DNA of 64,000 nt from Manduca sexta (Eukaryota > Arthropoda > Insecta > Lepidoptera > Sphingidae), in contig NC_051124.1 in NCBI RefSeq assembly GCF_014839805.1, positions 2,294,001 through 2,358,000 of the forward strand, in the 5' to 3' direction. The stretch's first letter is position 1; each line of letters opens with the position of its first letter. Positions 32,121-45,211 of the stretch are shown here, piece after piece. A program made the position numbers and the translations under genes. The notes below the pieces were generated by a model, which saw only the letters and a list, made by a program, of their open reading frames with translations, had not been told where the DNA came from and did not search any database.

Positions 32121-35100
32121 ATGCCGAAAGTCGTGTACCATTACTTCTCGTGCAAGGCCCTGGGAGAGAGCGGCCGCATGCTGCTCGCTTATGGCGGCCA
32201 AGAGTTTGAAGACCACAGGATTCTGTCGGCAGACTGGCCCGATTTCAAGCCGAGTGAGTATTGCCTATATCCGCTTTTGCAGACAACGTAGCGAGGCAGC
32301 TATTATATACGTCAAGTTATAATAATAGTTTAATTTTACTTCGTTCATCTATATATATAAAAATGAATCCCTTTGTCCCTTGGTCACGCCATTACGCGTG
32401 AACGGCTGGACTGATTTCACTATTTTTTGTTGTTGTTGTGTTTGTTACTGTCAGGAGAAGGATCCTATGAAAGAAAAAAATAAGGAAGTTGAGCGGTACG
32501 TTAGAAAATTTAAGAAAAGTTAATTTCAACGATTGACAGAATTCGTAGTTAAGACGGGACAACGTCTATCGGGTCAGCTAGTAAAAAATAAATATTAAGC
32601 ACGGTATTGCGGTCTATAATTCTCGATAAAAGGTCGAATGTGTATTATATCCAAACATCTTCCCTCCAAATCTATGCAGTCGTTATAACGTTTACATCTA
32701 ACCCCTAAACATTGTTACAAACATTCCCATTTACATTAGTAGATAAGATAGTAACACTATTTTTATAAAGTAAGCCGATAGTAAACGTGTTACTCTTCGC
32801 TGCTATTATGTTCACAAGTCCTGAATATTGTATAGGAAACCGATTTATTATAAAAACGATATTCTGAAGATCGCGTGATGTCATATTAGGGGTCTATTAT
32901 GTAGATATAAGCATTTTCAGTCATCAACCAACAATGAGTAACAATTGTTAAAAAAATGTTGGTTAATCCAATTAACTGACGTAGCTTTTGTTAGACGCGC
33001 GGTTCGTCGAAGTCGTTTCTTTTTAATAAAATTTAAACTAAAATGCCAATATTTTTTTTCAAATACAGTAAAGTCCTATAAGACTCTAGGCAGGATGCCG
33101 CAACAGATAATATAAACGTGTATTAAATTTGAACGTGTAAAGCAAGGAAATAACCATATGCGCTTATGAAGTATACTTAATGTCAATATGCCAAATACAT
33201 ATGTATAAATTATACATGATGTCATTTGCTGCAGTGTTGACGATGTGCCGTGGCCTTGAGAGCTGGTGATCACGTTTTAGTCTAATACTCTACAAAAAAA
33301 GTATTATTAGGTACATTCTGAACATCCTGACTATATAATTACAGTAAATTTCAGCATTATACCCGCCCCCGCGCTCTCATCACACACCCGCACCGCCAAG
33401 CCGCCAGGATGCATTAAGGTGCAGTCAAACGCACCGGTACAATCCCAGTCATAATAACACATGGAATATCCATGGCTATGAGTTACGGCTTTATTTGTCC
33501 ATGGTTCATTTTAGTGAGAAGTCTATACTGACTTATTTTCTCATTAGGGATTAGATGTTTTATTACAATATTTCTTTTTTTACGGAGGATGAAACTAGTG
33601 TATCCATTTAAAAATTAAATTATAATCTTTCTTTTCAATTCAGTTTTTTTACGCAGGATGATTTTTAGTGTATCCATAAAAAATATAAAGATAAGTTTAT
33701 AACATTTCTGGAAACTTCGTTTTTTAATTCACTGCTAATTGAATTATCAGATACCACGGTATAGCAGGTTCGTAATCTTATACCTATAAATGCAGAATTC
33801 TGAGTTAGCATTCCTTAAGTATTATGCAATCAATCAATCACCATGAATTCACACTTCATATAATTCGATGTATGTCATTCACAGAAATAGCCGAAAAAAC
33901 TCCAAATTACTTGTACACGGAAGCGATTTTAGTTTATTTCAGCGAAGAATTGGTTGTTTGTAAGTCTATTTAAAATTAGTCATCAATTTATTGAGTTTAG
34001 AAATGACATTTTATTACTCTGTACGTGGGTAGATTTTATTAATAGTTCGTAAGTATCTTATTAAACTTCGGTAGGTGTGGAGTTGTTTTTAGTCAATTGC
34101 GGGAGAGGGAACAATATTAATGGAATATTTCAATTCTGCTTCTATTGGCACCCACCGATATGTACTAAGTACCATCAATGGCACCCACTTAGTATCTGTA
34201 AGACTATCACTACATCTTGGCGCCCATTTCAAGGAACATAATGTTATCAATATTTGTTATCTTAACAAAATCTACGGCCTATAAAATCATGAGATAGTAT
34301 TCGAAAACTTTCCAATCATGCCACCTTTTTATTTGTGAACCGATCAAAATAGTGACGTTATTAGCTTGATAAAATTCTGACGATTAAAAATACGTTGACC
34401 TATAGTCCTTATGGCCAGTTACAAATGTCATTAATGTTCTATGCCCAGCAACTGGCTTACTGTTTTTAGAAGCTATTCTAAATTTAATTTTTTTATAGAT
34501 TTTCTTTACATATTTCTACAGTATGTTATCTTCACTTTGGTTTTTTAATTGTTTTTAAAATATGTATGTTGCTTCATTCATTTCATACTATTATACATTC
34601 CACATTTTTTTTTGATTCTGTGCACTTAGAAAGTACTATTAAAGGACCTCCTTTAATATTCAACCAAACATTTAGATCAACAAGTCAATGGAAATTTAGG
34701 TAGTTTAAAATTTTCAAAATCACCCACATTTGAGTTTTATTTGCAAATCTTTGCGTATTCTAATCTGCTGAGGCTGTTTTTTCGGGACGGGCTCTTTACA
34801 TACTGTTGCCTTTATCAAAATTATCATTTGTGTTGTGGTAAGTAACTCTTATAGCTTTTACTTTAGCGACGTTTGTATTTTGGCAATTCTTATAGCTCTT
34901 ATTTAAGCTGTTACTTTTACTCTTATAGTTCATAAACTTACTATCAGATGCCGTTTTACCTTGTGCAAGGTAATCCGTGAAACACATTACCTACAGATGA
35001 ATGATGTAAAAATAGATTTTTTTTCCATCACTTGATAAGATCTGGGGTCAAAGATTTCGTAAATTACAAGTAATTAATGTAAATTAGCTTTTATCACTTT

Positions 35101-38100
35101 GACATAACATTGGTGTTTTGCATTTTTTGGGTATGTTACGTAATCTTATGGAGTTATCTGATTGATAATTTTTGTTTACGGTTTAAATTGATAGCTTCTC
35201 GGATGACCCATGGCGGAGTTTTATGTGTCAATGATAGATTCTTTGATAGATTACTTTGTTTTATATAAGCCAAATTTAATTGTAATTTTAGGGGAACTTT
35301 TTTGACGATTGAGAGGGTGTTGGCCTATCGATATCCAAGCTGGCCTAATGCGGGATTTTAGACTTAAATTTATTTTTAATTATCATTTAGAACTGTCAAG
35401 TTTTACAAGATTTTCATTGGATATCAACAATTAACCATTTCCTGGATAAACATAGACAACGTTTTGGTCTCGAAAATAATACCTGGGAACTTTATCTGAA
35501 GTCTTCACTACGCGAGGAGTTACGAGCAACCGCTAGTAATGTAATAAAGTTTGCAACATTCAGGGGAACTGGATTTTATCAATACCCAACCATTGTTTTA
35601 TGTAATACTATTATCTTTTGACCAGTATTCCACCTCATCGTTTCTTATCTTTGTGTTACCGACCACACTGAACATTTTCATGTTAGCTATGATTCTATTA
35701 ATAACATTGCTGGTAGTAGGATATATTTTATATTCGCCTCGATAGCAATTAACGTACATAAAATGTTAAAAATTAAATAGATTTTTTTTATTGCGTTGAA
35801 TGACGAGACGAGCTTATCCTTCGCCTGTTTGTCGAAAAGACCGCCCATAAACAATAAAAACACTATTCAACACCTTGAATTACAAAGTATTGTTTGGTAT
35901 ACCACCGCGCTCGTCATCCTGAGACATGAGATGTTAAGTTTCAAATTATGTCCAGTAGTTAAACTTGCTGCAATGTGATAGATGTAAGGTGTTAAAAACG
36001 AAATAGATATAGAATCACTTGGGTATTTATTTGCCAATACAGTTATTTTTTCTACGATTCCGATAACCCTGCACGAAAGATCATAGTGAATGAACGAATT
36101 TGTATGTGAGTTCAAAAGCTACAGATATCTCGGGATAAATATCTGTTTAGCAATATTAATCTCTGTGTATTTATAGATGAAACAAACAGAACTTATTAAC
36201 GGTTTTTATGGCGGCTAGCAACGATTTTTGCAAGTCATTCCAATACAATTTGTTTGTATGACGCCTCGCGACCTTGGCCGTCGCGTTGTTTTTGAACAGC
36301 CGTCGCGCGATCATGCACAGAATACCAAATGTTTTTTTGCCGTTCAGTTTGACATCTATATGTAGAAAGACTATAAAATTTATCTTTATGAGTGGTCTAA
36401 TTTTAAACTAAAAATATACTTACTAAGTACTTATACTAAATATACCAAAAATCGAACTACTTTGTTACTCATTTTTTTTAGTATGTAGATATCCTTAAAT
36501 TTTATTATTTTCTTATGACTTGAATAAAAGTTCTGATGCCCCGGTAATAGATATTTATGATTTAAGATCAGTAAACCATACTTCTAGCTGGCATTCATTG
36601 AGGAACGTTTTTATTAAAGCCTGAGTCTCACCTATCATAGCTAGGTGAAAAGTGGGTGCACTCTACCGGGACAAAAGACCTGACCGTACATATTTTTCCA
36701 GACACCCCATTCGGTCAGATGCCAGTGATGGTCATCGACGGCAAGAAATACGCACAGAGCACCGCCATCTCGCGCTACCTCGGCCGCAAATACGGACTCG
36801 CCGGCAGCAATGAGGAGGAGGCCTTCGAAATCGACCAGAATGTCGAGTACCTACACGACATTCGTGCTAGTAAGTATCATTCCATACGAACCGTGTCCCA
36901 ACATGCTAGTTTAATGAGGTTTTAGGTCAACAGACATAGCATAGAGTTGAAGACCAAAGACATATTTGCTAACTATTAAATTGCTTTTAGTTAGATAAGA
37001 TGTGAGTAGAAGATCATTGCAGTTGCTATCTAGGCACCCTCAAAACCCGGAGCCATCCTTAATGCACTGAAGAGTGCTACGGTATTTTCATGATTTAGGG
37101 ACATCGTGTTAGAAGTTAATTTCAAATGGCGCCCGATGATTTCGCCGAGAGGCTATAAGGCGATGACTTCTATGCTGCCTCTATCATAGTGCAATAATGA
37201 TAATTTTACTCTCTTAAAAAACCGATAAGATAAGAGTATTTAGGTTTGTTTTTTTTTAATTAAGACAACTGATTTGCGGTAGATATCACGCCATTTCGCA
37301 TAATCGCTTATCATGCACTCTTTGTAACTGGAATGAGACCGTAATTACACGATAGTAAAAGCTTTTGTGATTGCACAACGTTTGCAATATTCTTGTATGT
37401 TTACCTACGTTTATTTCGCTATCATGTAAAATTTTATATCTTGAGAAAGTTCGAGCATTATTCGTAAATAAGTTGTATTGCTTGTATATAAATTATTTAT
37501 TTCCTTGAAGTTCGGTACAATCTTGGCGCCCAATATGTGACAGATCGTCCAGAGTCAACGTTAGCTGTTACGTAAACAGAACCGCTTTTAATGAGTTTAT
37601 TAACGCATTGAACGTTTCTGATAAATAATTGCCGTAGTTAAACGACATGTTGCTATGAAAGTGGCAAGTATTTCTTACTGGCACCCATTTTTTTAATCAA
37701 CCATCTTACATTGTATCCAGTATACTTCACTGGGACTGGAAACTTCTGGAAGTCACCCTTAAAATGGCGAAAAGAAACAAGGATGTAACCAGCTTTTAAT
37801 TTATAAGTAGGCGACAAAATTGTTAAATTTTGATCCAGAGATCACATTGGCGCCCACACCGCCACCTGCCTACACCTTTGCCAAGAAATCACACATTTGG
37901 TGCAACTTCTCGACAGTTTGCGATACTATCCTTATAAAAATTTGCACATTACAGAAGCCGCTGGTGTGTTCTACGAGGCTGACGAGGCCCTGAAGGCTAA
38001 GAAACACGAGGACTTCGTCAAGAACGTGTACCCTGACATGCTGAAAAGGCTCAACGCCATCATTGAGAAGAACAACGGACACATTGCCGCTGGAAAGGTA

Positions 38101-38727
38101 AATGTTAAAACTTTGAGACTCGATAAACTTTGGTTAAATGGTATTTATTTTTTACGTCAGAGGCCTGAAGAACAACGGCGTGTCAGGAATCTAATCTAAT
38201 CATGATTTGAGATATATATTAAGTCGTAGCATCTATAGTAATTTGTGAAGGTATTAAATTAATGTTAGTCTAATATAATGCAGATTATATTAGGTAAGAG
38301 CAATTCAGGTAACAGTTGCATTATGTATAGGAGTTAATTGTTAATTTAATAAAATAAGCGCATGGTTTCCTTTGAGGCAATGTTGCATTTTGGTCGAAAT
38401 AGGCCGCCAACGAAGCAATAATTTGCTACAATTTGACTGAGTTAAATGATGGTTGGAGTACATGGTGGAGTACATTTTAAAGTCTGCGATACCATCAAAT
38501 GCCGCCTCGTGTTTTATATATTTTTCATAACTTTTATTTTCCCTTTACAGCTGACATGGGGTGACTTCGTGTTCACCGGCATGTTTGAATATTTGAAGAC
38601 CATGCTTCAAATGCCTGATTTGGAAAAGACCTACCCAGTCTTCAAGAAGGTGCAGCAGGCGGTCCTTTCGCAGCCCAAAGTAAAGGCTTACGTAGACCTC
38701 GGCAGGGAATACGAATACCAATTCTAA
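32121..38727 (+). CDS. GSTS1: Sigma-class glutathione S-transferase, array copy 2 (GSTS1-like)
   Basis: Exons 32121-32253, 36702-36869, 37955-38097 and 38551-38727 (133, 168, 143, 177 nt), total 621 nt, 206 aa, phases 1, 1, 0. Starts MPKVVYHYF with Tyr8 and retains W39 and K43. The glutathione motif is QMPVMVIDG then Q63-S64. It differs from its neighbours in exon 2 ([19 protein letters not shown] in place of [11 protein letters not shown]), exon 3 ([10 protein letters not shown] in place of [10 protein letters not shown]) and exon 4 ([20 protein letters not shown]), and has a two-residue-longer tail ending EYEYQF. From my knowledge of the family these variant blocks match the canonical lepidopteran GSTS1, so this is probably the ancestral-type gene. 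Intron 1 is 4.4 kb and contains a Helitron-like insertion. Confidence 0.93.
32348..32581 (+). mobile_element. Helitron-like non-autonomous element
   Basis: Starts TC (after a host A) and ends CTAG (before a host T), with 'tatataaaaatgaatccctt' near the start and 'ctatcgggtcagctag' at the end. It is 234 bp and non-coding. A reverse-oriented relative lies at 48511-49010 and has a MITE inserted into it. No terminal hairpin was verified. Confidence 0.65.
35700..35770 (-). repeat. gccggcctgttgg repeat, 3' end fragment
   Basis: 'ggatatattttatattcgcc' and 'gtacataaaatgtta' parallel the reverse copy at 46640-46795. Confidence 0.45.
35785..35985 (+). repeat. Dispersed repeat 'tgacgagacgag .. cctgagacatgagatgtt', copy 1
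   Basis: Shared blocks with 57425-57590: aatgacgagacgag, caccttgaattaca, gtattgtttggta, catcctgagacatgagatgt. Confidence 0.65.
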
Positions 38728-38849
38728 ACAACTTTAGCACTAAGTACCTAAAAAAAGATCTAAAACACCTATGGTTTAAAACGGCATTTGTGATTGTCTC
38801 TCGCATTAACACTCGGTTATTTTATTTGTTATTGAATTAAATTTTTGTT

Positions 38850-38855
38850 AATAAA
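38850..38855 (+). promoter_or_regulatory. Polyadenylation signal, GST copy 2
   Basis: AATAAA about 120 nt after the stop. Confidence 0.6.
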
Positions 38856-39399
38856 TTGTGTTTTATTGTTTTAAGTTATGGACATTCGCTGTATTCTAGA
38901 AATATTTCTATTTAATTTACAGAAATGAATGGAACGAGGCACACTTTTACCCCTGAACTTTTTCACGCGGACGTAACCGCGTGTAAAACTAGTGTTAATT
39001 CTAGATTTGCCAATGATCCTATGTTTGATCCACAGATCGAGGAGACGAAGTTTAGGGATTAAATAAGGTTTCTATGTATCACTGACAAACGGTCTAAACT
39101 CCTGACGCTGTATATATAATAATCGCCCTTTCAAAGGCCTGACAAAGAAATCAATGCAATTTTCACGATCACTAAGGCCCCCTGTCGGCACAAAAACAAC
39201 GTTAACGTAGCAAGCCTACATCGAATGGACGACCCAAAATCGAATTCGGTGTTGCGATTAGAGGAAGAATTCTGTTATCCAACAGAATCAGGGATAAAAA
39301 TATCTAACAATTGTTTCACACTAAGTTCTTTCTTATTTAAGTTTAGCTTTTTCTAAGTCTGAATTATTAGATTCACTCACATAAATACACTAACACTCT

Positions 39400-39627
39400 C
39401 ACGTCTTTTATGCCTGAAGGGGAAAGCAGCGGCACAATTGATGCACCCATTCCCGCCATGTATATTCGGTCCCATGATGTAATTGAGGGCAAGGCTATCG
39501 TCGTATCGGGCACTAATTCCAGATCGCGGGCTGATACTGAGTAGAAAAACCCAATATCCCTTCTTCCGACCTGAGGATAAAACCCGGAACCTCACAGCAC
39601 TGCAGTCGTACCGTAATACAACGGCGC
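39400..39627 (-). mobile_element. Diverged SINE, minus orientation
   Basis: 'ttttatgcctgaaggggaaa', 'gatgcacccattcccgcc', 'cccatgatgtaattgagggc', 'gctgatactgagtagaaaaa', then a decayed head region. Confidence 0.65.
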
Positions 39628-39774
39628 CAAATTTCAAGGTGTTGATAAAATTGAGGAGACAATAATAACGTTCAGTGTTCAACAAATACTTAGTGTTTAC
39701 AGAGCTGATGAAACTCACTGTAAAGGATCGTCGTTTTAATTAATGATAATGATATCAGCTCGATATTATATACT

Positions 39775-39905
39775 GTTGGGCACAGGCCTTTTCTGTCCTT
39801 AATCCACCACGCTGACCTAGTGCAGATTGACAGACTTCACATACCTTTAAAATTCTTATAAATAACTTCTCAGGAATACAGGTTACGACATATTCCTTTA
39901 ACTTT
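39775..39905 (-). repeat. Dispersed repeat 'ggtggactaaggcc', copy 3, reverse
   Basis: 'ccttaatccaccacgctgac' and 'acttcacatacctttaaaat' are the reverse of copies 1-2. Confidence 0.6.
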
Positions 39906-41016
39906 GGTCTAATTAAAGACTACACAATATAAGATCACAGTATAAAATTATTACTTATCTCTAAATTATTATATACAACTATTATCTGTATCCGTCTACT
40001 GCATTCTAGAATCAGAATTGCAGCTAAAATCAGTACAAAATATTTTTTTTTTGACGGAAATACCGCTGATCGGAATGGCTACACTTTTATACATCTACAA
40101 TCTGTTAATTTTATTTTAACGTTAGTTATTTTTTTTAGTTTATTTAATTACCAAGACCGTGAGCATATTACCTAAAGAAATAGGAACAAATACAGAATTA
40201 TAGAGGGTAGAGGCAGATAGATCATCTCGTGTATAGAAAAGTGTCCGTCGAAATACTTATGTCAAATTATGTACAAAAAAGATAAAGATAGTGCCAAAAG
40301 TTATTAGAGTTTGATGTTGAAGAAGACAAAAAGGCTTCTGCTATATTATATTTGAGGTTTTATATACGTATTGATGTTTTATCAACCACATATACATCGA
40401 CTATACCAGAAATATTAAAATATTGAACATAGCATACAATTCCCATAAAATTTATGTTATACCCTCTTGCTACGCTAGCGCGATTGTGGTGGGTTTTTGA
40501 GTTATAATTTGCTGTGGATACTTTTTCATAATAGTTCGCTAAAATACTTAATATTTACAATAATAATATAATATAATATTATGTCCTTTATACGTATGAT
40601 AGAAATACAAAAGTTTATCAAAACCATATACATATATGGATCATGTTTTGGATAAACACATACGCTACATTTTGTACCAGTAACGTACTCTCATTGGAAA
40701 TAAATATTTTTTTAATCTGATTTTTAAATAGTTGGGTCCGAATAAGCGTGTAAGAAACTCGTCTCATTATTTAATGACATAAGAAAACTTGCAAAGGACC
40801 TTCTTTACTCTTATTCTAGACTGCACATATTTTTTTATTAAAAATGTTTTCGTCAAATTTTACACGTCTTTTACGTAATTGTTATTTAATTTATACTGGT
40901 AACACTACATATATCTGGAAACAGTACAGCTACTAGTTATAGGAGACGGGCTCAATGGACGAGTTTCTAGAGCCATAACAAATAGATAAAAAGACAAACA
41001 GCACGCGGCGCTGCTG
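39906..41016. other. Spacer between GST copies 2 and 3
   Basis: AT-rich non-coding sequence; nothing beyond short homopolymer runs was recognised. Confidence 0.4.
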
Positions 41017-41198
41017 TTACGTCAAGCGGAAGTATAAATATTCTATACGTAATCTGTGTTCTATACATTGTAAGCAAAGTATCTCTGTAGTTTCTGTCAG
41101 AGGTTTCTGTTATAGTCTGTGGATTGGAGTTCGGATTCATTGAATTAGGTGTTGTGGTACTTGGTACACGTGAAACTTGTTATATCGCAAAAAAATCT
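41017..41198 (+). promoter_or_regulatory. Core promoter and proposed untranslated exon 1 of GST copy 3
   Basis: CRE-like TTACGTCA (41017-41024) is followed by a TATA box tataaata (41033-41040). A strong donor GTAAGT follows 41198. The A-run/donor context (..cgcaaaaaaatct|gtaagt) and downstream 'tataccggcatta' recur at GST copy 4 (51821 region). The exon start is inferred at about 41063. Confidence 0.5.
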
Positions 41199-42644
41199 GT
41201 AAGTATCAGGTACGTCACATTTATATACCGGCATTAACTATTGAGTATACTTTGGGCCAGTGTAAATCGATTAATGATATTTTATATTCCTTATTTCTAT
41301 ATTAATTATTTTATGACACGTTTACGACTTTAAAATATACGACATAACGAATTATTTATTTTGTAATTAACCGGCCACGCCTACATACCGTAAATGATCA
41401 CGCGATGGTTAGCAAAACTAGATTTTTTTGTAAAATTACCTACAATCACAAAATATTTTAGTATGAAGGATTACATTTTGTTAAGTATTCGTCGTTAGCC
41501 GCTCACACAGACTAGACTAGGAAATAGAAAATAAAAAATTATAAGACAAACAAAAAAAGAACAGTAGAATAACTTTATTGTGAATTAGTAAATTATTTTC
41601 AAAATGCCAGTAAAGTCTTGAATGCCAAATTAGAACAGTTGGCGCTTGACTACCACTTAAATCACTTAATGACATAGTTGTGCAAATAACGCCGGGTTTT
41701 TGTTGGTAAAGGAGTTAAACTTGTTTTTTTTCTGAGTAGGTATTTGAACTATAAAAACTGAGCTAATAGCAAATTGGCGTATATTTTAGATATTTTAAAA
41801 TCTTCTTTTAAGCAAATTTAATTTATGTAAGTGTAAAATGAATAGCTTAAAACTAGACAAAAAAGAATATGGCTATTTTCAAGGTGATGCTTAAAAATAT
41901 ATACATACAACTGCGAAGAATTACGAACGGACACCAATAGATAGTGTCCGGGATATGAAAAAAAATTATAAATTATAGTAATTGCAGGAATTTAAAATTT
42001 ATTCTCCTGCATTCAATTATCATACTTAAAATATGACTGGAAATACAGATTAGTGTGCAGCCTTGAGATGGCACAAAAACATAATGAATCACCATTATCT
42101 TTTTACGGTATATTATATTGGGAATTATTGACTAAGAATGATAAATGCATATATCTGTGACGCCAAAGATTTGGGTTAAACTTGGAATCTTATAATTAAA
42201 GTACTTTTCGGATTTTACCGCGGGTTTTTATATTTTTAATCGGAAAGTGCTTTGATTTTAATGTTTAACATTCGCGTAAACATAAGAAATCATTGGCATT
42301 TGGAATATTCTCATGTGCTATGTGACTGGTATTTGTGCCTGTATATAATCTAATCTTACTTATTATCTTATTTACTAATAATACGAATATTTGCGAAAAT
42401 GTTTCGTTTTTAGTAAACGCGGAAACCACAACAGATTTAGATGAAATTTGCGTCGCAAATAGACCGAGTTCGGGACTAAAATATAGGCAATTATTATCCC
42501 GGCCATTTGCTCCTGCGGGTAATATTAAAAAAAATGAATCTAGTTTAAATAGTTTACACTAGCGTTGTATAGATGGCGTTATGGACACAGTGATTTAGGG
42601 ATTTAAATCGGGGGTTGTAATGGTTGATGGCTTTTTATGAGGGT

Positions 42645-42710
42645 AGCAGTGGTGATGCGTCCATACAACCTCATTCCTACCGGCTTCCCTCTTAAGTTTA
42701 TTTACGTTTG
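42645..42710 (+). repeat. Fragment of 'gggtccatataacccgat' repeat
   Basis: 'gcgtccatacaacctcattc' and 'ctaccggcttccct' parallel 27203-27362. It lies in the 5'-UTR intron of GST copy 3. Confidence 0.45.
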
Positions 42711-44191
42711 TCTTAGTTTTCGTTTTCTGTTAAATTGGTTGCGATATGTTAACCAAGGGTTTTTATTGGCTCGAGTAACGTATCAATCTTCGCGACTGGA
42801 AGGTAGACACAAGCAGCGGCTCGTGGCACATAATTCTAGTACTTATTTATGTATAAAGTTAATTCACGAAGCTTGGGTCTAATGATTGCATCTCTTCCTT
42901 TTTTGTAAACACTGGTTGTTATCGTGTATAGATATGTTTTAAAATATTACTCGTTTAGTAATTCCCGGTATCTGAATTGAGAATTGAAAAAGTGACCTTG
43001 TATTTGATATACTTAATCGGTCATTCTCATTCACCAGAGTTCAGCGTTGATATTTTACGTAGCAGTAAGAATTTATTTTATTTTGCCTAACCCTATATTA
43101 TAAGGGTGATTTTGACATTGCGTTAATAAATTAAACCATAAACTTGTTTGTCTCTGTGTCTACAGTGCTATAAGTCTGTCTAATTATATCTGTGTAAAAT
43201 AAAAATATTAAGTTTTGAATAAAATAATTATTAAAAAGTTATTTTAATTTTTTCCATGCTCTAAGGCCATTACTACTATAATATACGAAGAGAATTAGTC
43301 GAAGCGACATATTTTCAATGTGATCTTATTTAGTAACGAAATGCAATAATTACCCTGTATATATATAAATAATATATAAAATCTTGAGTAAATTAATTTA
43401 ATCTTGGAGGAAAATTTAATTGTTCTAACATGAACTTTATGGAATTTGAATGTCATTATTGAGCCTATAAGTACTATGGTTGTTTTAAATAAAATAATAG
43501 TATGCTTTCAGTTGAATTTTTAATATCTCGAAATATTGTTCATACATAGGTATGATGTGATCTATACTTATTTGTTATTTTGTTCGCTTTCATGCGCATG
43601 GAATATTTCAAGCGACCTTGAATTCGATCAAATGAGTGTTGTCCGCGTTATCACGTCCATATTTGGTAAATTGTAAATAGATTCAACAAAACCTGCAACA
43701 AGATTAGAATACTACGTGTATTAGGCCGATAAAGACATTCGTAGCACCTGTTCGGCCATATACCGCCGGCTCGACTTCAGCGTCTGCAGGTCTTGCTAAA
43801 CATATTCTTATGCGGTTTTGGTTCCCCGTAGTATGTTCGCAACCGCAACCGCCACGTGGACATTAATATTCCGACAATCAGGCACTTATTCAAATGTCCA
43901 GCAGATGTTATTCTGATCGGCTGGTCAATTATCCGAACACGTTAGTCCTTAAAAATCGAATTACACTCCATTCGACCGCGCTAAATGGAGGCCGCGTTTA
44001 TTTCTAACCGATCCAGAGGTCGATATCACTGTAAAAACATGGCTGCAAAAACCTGAAACTCCTACACTCTCCAGACCCCAGTTCTTTCTCGCCGCGTTCC
44101 CCGTCCCACCAACCCTTCTAATTGTTCCAACTTGCGTGCTGATAAAACAGGGTAACAGATTGTTTAGTACCCTCATTCTATGATCGTTGTC

Positions 44192-44345
44192 TTATATTCT
44201 CCCAGTGACCGTCCTGAGCCGAGGTTCGTATCCCGTTAGTGGGTTGCCCTCAGAATGGTCACTTAATTTCGAAAGGTTGCGAGCGCCTAAAGCGCTCATT
44301 CGAAAGTCCGGTGTGTTTGTATAAGCCGACTCTAGTCGGACTAAC
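44192..44345 (+). repeat. Dispersed repeat with B-box-like motif, copy 2
   Basis: Starts 'ttctcccagtgaccgtcctg', then 'gaggttcgtatcccgttagt', 'gggttgccctcagaatggtc', 'gttgcgagcgcctaaagcgc'. Close relative of 17335-17470. It lies in the 5'-UTR intron of GST copy 3. Confidence 0.6.
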
Positions 44346-44458
44346 AAAAAAAGACGCAATGAATGCGTTTGCACTTTGCATACACGGTATTTAAATAATT
44401 TAGGATTCATATTTAATAGAAAGTCATAGTGCCAGTTCGAAATTGTTTACGAAAATGT

Positions 44459-44493
44459 CTTAATTTGTTCTAATATATTTAGAACAAATTAAG
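44459..44493. repeat. Perfect 15-bp-stem hairpin, 5-nt loop
   Basis: cttaatttgttctaa, loop tatat, ttagaacaaattaag. It lies in the 5'-UTR intron of GST copy 3. Confidence 0.7.
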
Positions 44494-44954
44494 AAATTAA
44501 AGAAAAATAAAGAGGCTAGTCTATATTTCCCCAGTCTTCCTTTTATTTTTTATAGTATCGTTGGAGATATGCCAGGGTACATGTGACTGTTTGTTTTACA
44601 TTTAAAAATAAGTATTCTGTTTTATCTACATACTATATTGAATTGCGTTTCCGTTGTATAATTGTTTGTAGAGGTATTACTTGATAAATATTTAATTATA
44701 TCCATCCACTCTGCAGTCTGTAGCAAATAAAAATTATAATAACTCTAAAATAATTCTTTTTTTTTAGCTAATAACAAGAATTAAGGAATAAGCCTAAAAA
44801 ACAATACAAATATGCTTATTTATGCTATGTAATACTTTTTTAAACATCAAAATATATTTTAGAAATCTGTATTTCGTCCGTTCCGCATGATTACATCTAA
44901 CAATCTAACTAAAAGTATATCTGTATATAAGTAATAAGTATATTTACCACTTAA

Positions 44955-45060
44955 ATTAAACTATTTTTCGGATTTTATCGCGGTTTTAATATTTTACTTT
45001 CCTCCCAACCTTTCGAAAACTTTGCAGCCTTCATGGTCACGGGGGGGGACTGAGTTGTTG
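44955..45060 (+). repeat. Dispersed repeat 'cggattttatcgcgg', copy 2
   Basis: Same blocks as 23265-23365, ending in 'catggtcacggggggg'. It lies about 150 bp before GST copy 3 coding exon 1. Confidence 0.6.
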
Positions 45061-45211
45061 TTCATCCGCAAAGTCAAAGTTACAATATCTTACCTACATT
45101 TAACAATTTATAACTTTTTTATAAATGTTTGTTGGTGGTCCGATCTACGCAGAGTGAGCTCACAGTATATTTACCACTGTTACTCATAATAAATGTCCAA
45201 TTTTTAGTACA

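Larger units (their letters stand above)
32582..36655. other. GST copy 2 intron 1, remaining sequence
   Basis: AT-rich; no exon on either strand. Three TGGC(A/G)CCCA words fall within 81 bp at 34146-34226. Confidence 0.4.
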
